Both the position numbers and the translations under genes were made by a program. A model generated the notes under the pieces. That model searched no databases. It saw only the letters and a program-made list of their open reading frames with translations, and was not told the DNA's origin. From NCBI GenBank assembly GCA_003024985.2, contig PXIH01S0022932.1: a stretch of DNA of 14,940 nt, one strand, 5' to 3'. Source of the stretch: Euperipatoides rowelli. Taxonomy: Eukaryota > Onychophora > Udeonychophora > Euonychophora > Peripatopsidae. This document shows positions 9,542-14,940 of the stretch, in pieces. Each line of letters starts with the position of its first letter. The first letter of the stretch is position 1.

Positions 9542-11059
9542 CTAATAAAATTGAACAAAAAGTAAATTGTTTTATTTTAACACTATTCAATGGAAAAGAA
9601 ATGCATAAACGCAAAACAAAAACAATCTAAATTGCATTGAAAAAAAACAGGATAAGTCTAGAGACATTTCTAGATCAATCAGGAATAACAAATAAATATC
9701 TAGATAAGTTAAAGGAATAATAAATTAATCTATATAACATTAGTCTGAAAATAATATATTGATTGCATAATAGAAATTAAATATTATTATTATTAAACCA
9801 ATAATTCATGTTTTATATTCATAATAACTAATGAATGGGGAAATACTATATTTATTATGTCTTTGAAAATTGTATTTTTTTTTTCTAAGATGCATATTCA
9901 GAACAGTTATCAATGAGGAGAGAAGAGAAATTTATCCTAGCATGAAGAATTTTATAAAGTAACAGCATCAAAACCTGTCGGCGTTTAACACAAGATATTA
10001 TTCTATGTAAATTTTTTAGAAAAACTTATCAACTTAGAATTTATAATCAGATTAAAAACAGTTATTCCATGAAGTTATATTGCAGTGGTTCAAGACAATC
10101 GGCGTAACTTTTAAGCATCTGTAGCATACGACAGTAGAGTGAATGAAAGCATGACAATATAGTGCTGATCATTTCAGAAAACGAGACTTTGTATCAGGTA
10201 TACCGGTAATACCATCTATGTCATTATTAAAATTAAATTTAGTCGTATAAAATGCCAAGACCTTTAATTTTGTTTACAAGCAAATTAGAATAGATTTAAT
10301 AATGGCATAGTTAAATTCAATAGGACAATATTTTACTAAAAGTTATCAATTGGCAATTATTTAAATTAAAATTTGATCCTCAATTCAATGAATTAAAATT
10401 AACAAAGTCTTGTAAACTTATTGAATAATTAATATTATCGATCTCTTTGAATATTTTGTGATCATCAGGAACAATAAAGATTTATTACCAATAGTTTTAA
10501 GAATAAATAAATAAAGGGAAAAATGAGAATAGATCCTTGGATCACTCCAGTTGAAATCCTGTAAATGTTGTAATGGATGCCATTAACAATCATTGAAATC
10601 ATCAGTTATTGAGGAGGCATTCAAATCATTTAACCAGTGGTCAGGAGAAACCTGATGTTCAAGATTAGTAAAGGATTAAATTCAGAGCTAAAGGTCTCAT
10701 TTAAGCTCATGATTGGTGCTAATTTTAGTTTTTATTGCCACTAATGACAAGTTACACCTAATATACTTAATTGACCAAATTACAAAGTACTGATGACTGA
10801 ATGACAATCTATTATGAATACAGTAACTAGTTTTAAATTACAAAAATATTAAATCTGGATGAACATTTACATTAAATTAATATTGAAACAGAACCAAAAT
10901 TAGAGAATTTTCCATTATCCTAAGGTCATAGGCAATTAACTTATTGTTCATAAATGTTTAATAAAGTCCTATGGGCAACAAACTGAATGTTCTATATAAT
11001 TGTGAGTGAATTTACTTCAGAAGAGGTTATGATTCAATGACAAATATAATTGTACTCAC
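9542..11059 (-). other. Intron of the SGSM3-like gene (1518 bp, GT..AG, phase 0)
   Basis: The donor is GGGATG|GTGAGT at 11060/11059 and the acceptor is TTATTAG|ATT at 9542/9541 on the minus strand. Joining the two exons restores an uninterrupted TBC sequence (GYCQGTGM then IVASLLLF). The intron carries the LINE relic listed separately. I see nothing else identifiable at 9542-10060 or 10740-11059, which are AT-rich with some A/T runs. Confidence 0.88.
10060..10700 (-). pseudogene. Decayed non-LTR retrotransposon (LINE) reverse transcriptase fragment
   Basis: Read on the minus strand with several frameshifts and stops, this segment has the ordered motifs of a Jockey/CR1-like reverse transcriptase. 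In order: a W near 10636 followed by LNDL; VNGIHYNIYRIST then GVIQGSIL (10587 to 10525; families have VNG..S..S/TGVPQGSILGP); PDDHKIFKEIDNINYSISLQ (from 10469; families have FADDTKIF.EI......LQ, here with the catalytic DD kept but the preceding residues changed); FNLNNCQLITFSK (10370-10332; families have FN..KC.L..FS+); IKGLGILYD (10268-10242; families have VKDLGI..D); then KFNFNNDI (10240-10217) in a shifted frame. The GP of the QGSILGP motif is lost. No endonuclease domain, 3' tail or target duplication was seen, so this is an internal fragment. It lies in the same orientation as the host gene. Its outer limits are approximate. Confidence 0.85.
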
Positions 11060-11194
11060 CATCCCAGTTCCTTGGCAATAACCAATATCAGGATACAGCC
11101 AAGCTAATCCTCGTAAAATCCTCCGTAATCTGGGAATACCTGTACTATTTACATGAGAAAAACAGGCATTGCTTGGCATAGTACGCAAAAGATC
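11060..11194 (-). CDS. SGSM3: SGSM3-like RabGAP, internal exon (first of two in the window), catalytic part of TBC domain
   Basis: This exon encodes 45 residues starting [12 protein letters not shown] and ending [10 protein letters not shown]. It closely follows vertebrate SGSM3, including the [12 protein letters not shown] block, the PRLRR...LAWLYP block and GYCQGTGM. Both catalytic fingers of the TBC fold are present: the arginine of the IxxDxxR motif (residue 4 here; the Ile of the motif should come from the preceding exon) and the glutamine of YCQG (residue 41). The enzyme is therefore predicted to be an active GAP that speeds GTP hydrolysis by a Rab protein on endosomal membranes. The acceptor is a T-run then TTTAAG|GAT; the donor is GGGATG|GTGAGT. 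Length is 135 bp, phase 0. Reading on past the acceptor adds residues from the intron (a run of F and I codons from A/T tracts), and reading past the donor adds [10 protein letters not shown]; both extensions are intronic. The upstream exons (N-terminal half of the TBC domain, with the RPQLW-like motif) were not found to the right edge. Confidence 0.93.
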
Positions 11195-12068
11195 CTTAAA
11201 AAAAAAAACATTAAAAAAAAAAACAATATAAAGTAAAGTAATTTTAAAAATAAAAAATACCATAGTTAAAATAGACTGCAAAGAATATAATGGCCACAAC
11301 ACAAAGAGAACAGAGTTTTCTAATATGGTATTGAGATTTTCTTGACATTAATTATAAAAATATTTTAGTTTGCATGAGGCCTTTCCCACATAAATTGACA
11401 TCAGAAGGTAGTACAATTTATAAGTTGCATGTTGTTTTTTTTAATGTAATTGGTCAAAATAGATAAATGCAGTCTCAACGAGAAGAGAACACATAAACAA
11501 ACAAGAAAAAACAAAATCAAAAAGATTACAATGTGTAACTAAATATTCAAAGTTTCAGGAGAAATATTGCAATAGATACAGTACATCAGAAAATAATGTA
11601 TAATATAAAAACCAATAAAAATAGATTATGGAAAATAATTAAATGTTTAAGTAAAAATACACAATTGATTGACAGTTATACAGTATATTAATTGTATTAA
11701 ATTAATATGGAATAAGCCATTGTGATTACTGATAATCTAATCTACATTAAGTTATATAGCCTACTGTAAATACAGTAACCTATATTCACGTGGATAGCAG
11801 CTTTATTTTATTATTTACAGTATTAACCTTACTCTTATCCTGAACCATAACTCCTACTACGTATTAAACCTACTATGCCCCAACACTATGATGATGAAGG
11901 GGTGAAATAATAATTTTTTGATCGATTTTGATAATTTTGAGCTATTTCCGCCATTTGGCGTATAGGTCTGAAATAGATGTGATGTTAAAAACGCGGTAAT
12001 TGTCACTTATTGTATCCCTTTTCTAATGTTTCCTATCAGACATAAATAGGGGACGATTTCTTTACAGA
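11195..12068. other. Probable intron of the SGSM3-like gene, AT-rich, no exon found
   Basis: This stretch is 5' of the first exon in gene orientation. I found no preceding exon on the minus strand. It starts with A-runs at about 11198-11223, which form the polypyrimidine tract of the acceptor on the minus strand. TACAGTA/TACTGTA occurs six times between 11577 and 11822. CGCCATTTGGCG at about 11950-11961 is a short inverted repeat (CGCCA/TGGCG arms). Confidence 0.5.
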
Positions 12069-12150
12069 CCAATCAGAATGTAGATCAGTGATTCAAAGCT
12101 TTATTTATTATTTTTTATTTGCAGTCGGTGACTCGGTGATTTTTATAAAA
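12069..12150 (+). promoter_or_regulatory. Possible core promoter: CCAAT box and TATA box
   Basis: ACCAATCAGA contains a CCAAT box at 12069-12073, and TTTATAAAAGA contains TATAAAA at 12144-12150, about 70 bp downstream on the same strand. That spacing is plausible for a Pol II promoter or a transposon LTR promoter. No gene or open frame of substance follows, and in AT-rich DNA a TATAAAA match is weak evidence. It could be a chance pair or a relic of a retroelement. Confidence 0.15.
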
Positions 12151-12480
12151 GATACTCGAAACAAGCAGGGTGAAAATAAACTTTTAACAGGTTTTATTTG
12201 CATTAAAAAATATAATCTNTAAGAATGTTTAAGAAATATTTTTAAAAACTTTGGAAATAATAGTAAACATTTTGTTCTCATCGTGTAAAGTTAATAACGT
12301 ACCAAAGCCTTCTGGTGTTTTTTTTTTCTTAAAATTGATTTCAACTTCAATCCCAATAATTATCTCAAAATTTTATGGATTTTATATTGATGTGAAGAAA
12401 GTAACTTTTTCTCTGTTCTTTTTTTTTATTATTAAAACTTTAAGTAATAACATCGGTTGACTATAACGTAATTTCTGCCT

Positions 12481-12552
12481 GTGGCTCCATGGTGTAGCGC
12501 ATGATATATCTACCATCGTGGTCTAGCGTGATAGCGTCTTGATCCCAGATAT
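12481..12552 (+). repeat. tRNA-like fragment with two tandem A-box-like sequences
   Basis: The sequence GGCTCCATGGTGTAGCG (from 12483) resembles the 5' half of tRNA-Gln, and about 26 bp later CCATCGTGGTCTAGCG (from 12513) resembles the 5' half of tRNA-Glu, with TGGTCTAGCG matching exactly as I recall it. Both fit the Pol III A-box pattern TRGYNNAGY. The two copies also resemble each other (CCAT..GGT.TAGCG..TGATA). I do not see a B-box (GGTTCGANTCC type), a cloverleaf or an acceptor stem, so this is not an intact tRNA gene. A SINE head or degraded tRNA-derived repeat is the likely origin. Confidence 0.35.
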
Positions 12553-13106
12553 GTATTTTATCCTTTGGCTATGTCAAATTGATGTCCGCTCGTGGGTTTT
12601 ATTTTTTTTAAACAACGTAGAAACTTGCAAATTTTTATGTTTCAGTTTAAATTTTCCAAATTGATTAATTAAACAAATATTTTTAAGTAAAACTAAACGT
12701 AAATCAATTAAAAAAAAATCATTGAAAAACCACTTTAAAACCAAACACAAAAGAAAAATAAGTAACTGCATTGTCCAGGCAAAAGCCAGGACCAGATAGA
12801 AATGTTGTGGAAATTTAATTTTTTAAAGTTTGTTATTTACTCTACTAGTTAGTTTATTTATTTATTTATTTATATCCCATAAGATCAATGTTGATTAAGT
12901 AAAAAAAATAAAAATGCTCTTGTAACCAATTAATTTTTTGTTTAAAATAAATTGATCAATATTCCATTTATTTGGCAAAATAAATGAACTTAAAAAAATG
13001 ACCTGACATTGTTATGCGCATATATTTATAAAAAATATAGACATTTACATTGTACTATAACNTTGCCCAAGTTTTATTATTGTCTTTTCAGATACTACCA
13101 TCCAAG
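12553..13106. other. AT-rich non-coding DNA with a TTTA microsatellite
   Basis: The only clear structure is the (TTTA)n run at 12853-12872, about five copies. The minus-strand 65-codon open frame at 12771-12574 has no recognisable motif. One ambiguous base (N) is at 13062. If the transposase relic to the right belonged to a full element, its left inverted repeat should lie here, but I cannot identify it. Confidence 0.5.
12853..12872. repeat. (TTTA)n microsatellite
   Basis: Five consecutive TTTA units are read directly. It is short and perfect, and probably length-polymorphic. Confidence 0.9.
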
Positions 13107-13470
13107 ATGAATGTGCAAAATGTACGCTATTCATTCAGTAACATGTACTGTAGATAAAAGGGATATGTAATGCAATTAAAGAGAGATTTTCAAGAAAACT
13201 TCATAAAACCGGTTCTACAAACAAGGCAATTTGTGAACACTTGAAAATTTAAAAGAAATGCACATATGATAGAAGATGAGGTTTCATTAAGGTGGAAATT
13301 TACAAAGGAAGAATTCAAGATCTACCGGATCTTCAAAATCGTCATATTAGAGAGGCAATTCATAAAATTATTTCTGAAATGCTTGCAAATGTGTTCTGCA
13401 GAGCAGCCGAGCAGTTGAGATTTGTAGAGATATAGCTGTTGCACATGTAGACAGAAATATGTGTTATGCT
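13107..13470 (+). pseudogene. Decayed Tc1/mariner-superfamily-like transposase, centre deleted
   Basis: Three blocks in shifting plus-strand frames resemble the transposases that start with a DUF4817-type helix-turn-helix. Block 1 starts MNVQNVRYSF at 13107 and, after a stop, has QLKRDFQENF, like the VQRDF..KF helix. Block 2 (13208-13249) reads TGSTNKAICEHLKI, like the P/GTN+AI recognition segment. Block 3 (about 13310-13396) reads GRIQDLPDLQNRHIREAIHK, then IISEMLANVF, like the C-terminal DLPDLRNRI.EAI....EML.NVFRR segment. It continues as RAAEQLR (13400-13420) and, after a one-base loss, CRDIAVAHVDRN (13423 onward), like QLR.CRDIAGAHVE. The DDE catalytic core expected between blocks 2 and 3 (roughly 200 residues) is absent, so the copy is internally deleted as well as frameshifted. 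Family assignment rests on motif memory, not a search. Confidence 0.6.
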
Positions 13471-13493
13471 ATTTTATTTAAAAACTGTTTATT

Positions 13494-13763
13494 GATCTTC
13501 TCAAGTAATTGAGATGCGATATTGTAACAAAAATGTTGTTTATGAGCATCTTGGGTAATTAAGATGCTAGAGTAATTAAGATGCACTACTGTATTCTGAA
13601 ACTATTGTTTAAGGAGCATCTCAAATAATTGAGATGCGCTATTGTAATAAAAACTGTTATTTTTGGAGCATCTTGAATAATTGAGATGCGCTATTGCATT
13701 CATAAACTATTGTTTAAGGAGCATCTCAAATGATTGAGAGGTGCTATTATGGTGCATCTCAAA
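13494..13763. repeat. 53-bp tandem repeat, each unit carrying a short hairpin
   Basis: The core is the inverted repeat GCATCTCAA-ATAA-TTGAGATGC. Copies lie at 13494-13517 (diverged), 13546-13567, a half-copy at 13568-13584, 13616-13637 (perfect 9-bp arms), 13668-13689, 13721-13743 and a final half-copy at 13753-13763. The perfect and near-perfect copies start 52-53 bp apart, and 13546 to 13616 is 70 bp because of the extra half-copy. Spacers share CTATTGTAATAAAAACTGTT and ACTATTGTTTAAGGA words. The array directly follows the transposase relic, so it may be its 3' non-coding end or have grown from a terminal repeat. Confidence 0.88.
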
Positions 13764-14863
13764 ATACTAACCGAGATTCACATATCGTAATCATAAGCTA
13801 TTGTTTATTGAACAAAGGTGTGGTTTAAAATTAAAAATGAGCAATAGGGTAGCTGAAAAGCACACGTGATTGACAATTAAAAAGTACAAACATGGTAAGA
13901 GTAGAAAATAGAAATAAAAATGGTTTATTATCGACTATTATTTCACTGTGTAATTTGACATAGCAATTAACTTTGGTTGTGTCATTTATCATTAGATTTG
14001 AGTTCAGAAAATGTTAAAAATAAACCAAATTGAGGTGAGATCAAAGCTTACGTTAATACTGTATAGAATTAGAACTAAATATGATAGAAAACCAATCCAT
14101 TAGCAATCTCCGATTTTAAAACTACCGATATTTTTTTTTATTTTCACAATATGTTTCTAAGTAAATAGTAAATGATAATAATAAAATACAGTAAATAATA
14201 AAATTTAATTTATACATTTATTATCGTACTGTATTAGTTTAGTTTTATATTGCAAAAGGATAAGTTAGTATATTAATTTGATTGCTCAAATTGGTAATTA
14301 GGTTGTGTAGTAAATACTGTATAGGCTATGTATTGTTTTTAAATAAATATTATGCCTACACTGATACAGTAAAGTGTATACTGTTAGGCACACAGTTTAT
14401 AACTTATTGTCATTAAAGACTTATGATTTGATATTAATAAAGTGAATAATATAGATGAACAAAACATTTGTCAGAAGATATAGTAGCAAATTAAATTATT
14501 TAGCCTATCGGTATTTTCTATTTTTTTAAATTTTAATATAATTTTTAAAAAATGTTTTATTTACAAAATGATTTTAATTTGAAGTAAAAATGTTGCGATC
14601 ATGTGAATAATCAAAAATCTAATAAGCGATTATGGTTCCATAATCGAGTTTAATTCAATTGATTTAATTGCCCAACATAACCTCAACAGACACTACTTGA
14701 AATTAATTTGTATCAAATGATAATTAGTCACAGGACTAGAATTGAGAAATGTTTTTGAATATTTTTAAAAATAAGTTTATGTTACAAATAAGTTTATGTA
14801 CAATACTGTATGTTACAAATCCCTTTAAATTTACAGTATTAAAAGAAATGTTTCTATTTTAAG
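13764..14863. other. AT-rich non-coding DNA, dense in TACAGTA/TACTGTA
   Basis: No exon, RNA gene or transposon end is recognisable. Seven TACAGTA/TACTGTA motifs lie between 14057 and 14838 (14057, 14187, 14227, 14315, 14365, 14804, 14832), with another just beyond at 14895. Otherwise only A/T runs are seen. Confidence 0.5.
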
Positions 14864-14877
14864 CCACTAGATGGCGC
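14864..14877 (+). promoter_or_regulatory. CTCF core motif, perfect consensus match
   Basis: CCACTAGATGGCGC matches all 14 positions of the CTCF core CCASYAGRKGGCRS. CTCF and this motif are conserved across many bilaterians, where it binds insulators and chromatin loop anchors. Whether it is bound here is unknown. Because similar ACTAGATGGCGC words also occur inside dispersed repeats, it might have arrived with an unrecognised transposon. Confidence 0.45.
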
Positions 14878-14940
14878 TTCTGTATGTTGTGAAATACAGT
14901 ACTTGCAGTAATTGAAGACATAGGTGGAATAACGCCCTAA

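Noticed and set aside
13494-13763. CRISPR-like array (regularly spaced palindromic repeats)
   Set aside because: The spacers are themselves similar to each other, so this is an ordinary tandem repeat, in an animal genome and with no cas genes.

Overview
This is an AT-rich window (my rough impression is about 70% A+T) from an animal nuclear genome, most likely an invertebrate. It contains two short coding exons with GT..AG introns, a non-LTR retrotransposon relic, hAT-type DNA transposon copies, a decayed Tc1/mariner-like transposase and long stretches of AT-rich non-coding DNA. There are no bacterial-style operons or ribosome binding sites. The sequence alone does not fix the phylum; arthropod, mollusc and echinoderm are all possible. 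Two bases are N (12219 and 13062).

The only host gene I can support is on the minus strand: two internal exons of an SGSM3-like (RabGAP-5) Rab GTPase-activating protein, at 11194-11060 and 9541-9425. They encode 84 consecutive residues of the TBC domain, including the arginine finger (DLLRT) and glutamine finger (YCQG). Both exons are multiples of three with phase 0 boundaries and good splice sites. I found no further exon, so the intron 5' of these exons extends more than 3.7 kb to the right edge and the intron 3' of them more than 9.4 kb to the left edge. Almost the whole window can be read as intron of this gene.

Left to right: the end of a hAT-type element (1-49); AT-rich DNA; a tandem array of about seven units of about 215 bp with alternating T-runs and G-runs (about 1266-2810), closed by a Helitron-like 3' terminus (to 2841); AT-rich DNA with a solo hAT-type end; a CTCF-like motif; a 339-bp hAT MITE with 7/8 target duplications (3917-4255); AT-rich DNA; a 1377-bp non-autonomous hAT-type element with 7/8 target duplications (5836-7212); intron; exon; an intron carrying a decayed LINE reverse transcriptase (about 10700-10060, minus strand); exon; AT-rich DNA with a possible CCAAT/TATA pair and a tRNA-like double A-box; a decayed Tc1/mariner-like transposase (about 13107-13470, plus strand); a 53-bp tandem repeat in which each unit carries a hairpin (13494-13763); AT-rich DNA dense in TACAGTA/TACTGTA; and a perfect CTCF-consensus match near the right edge.

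I see no new multi-gene system. The features most worth a second look are the strand-asymmetric Helitron-associated satellite, the hairpin tandem array next to the transposase relic, and the roughly six-fold excess of TACAGTA/TACTGTA.
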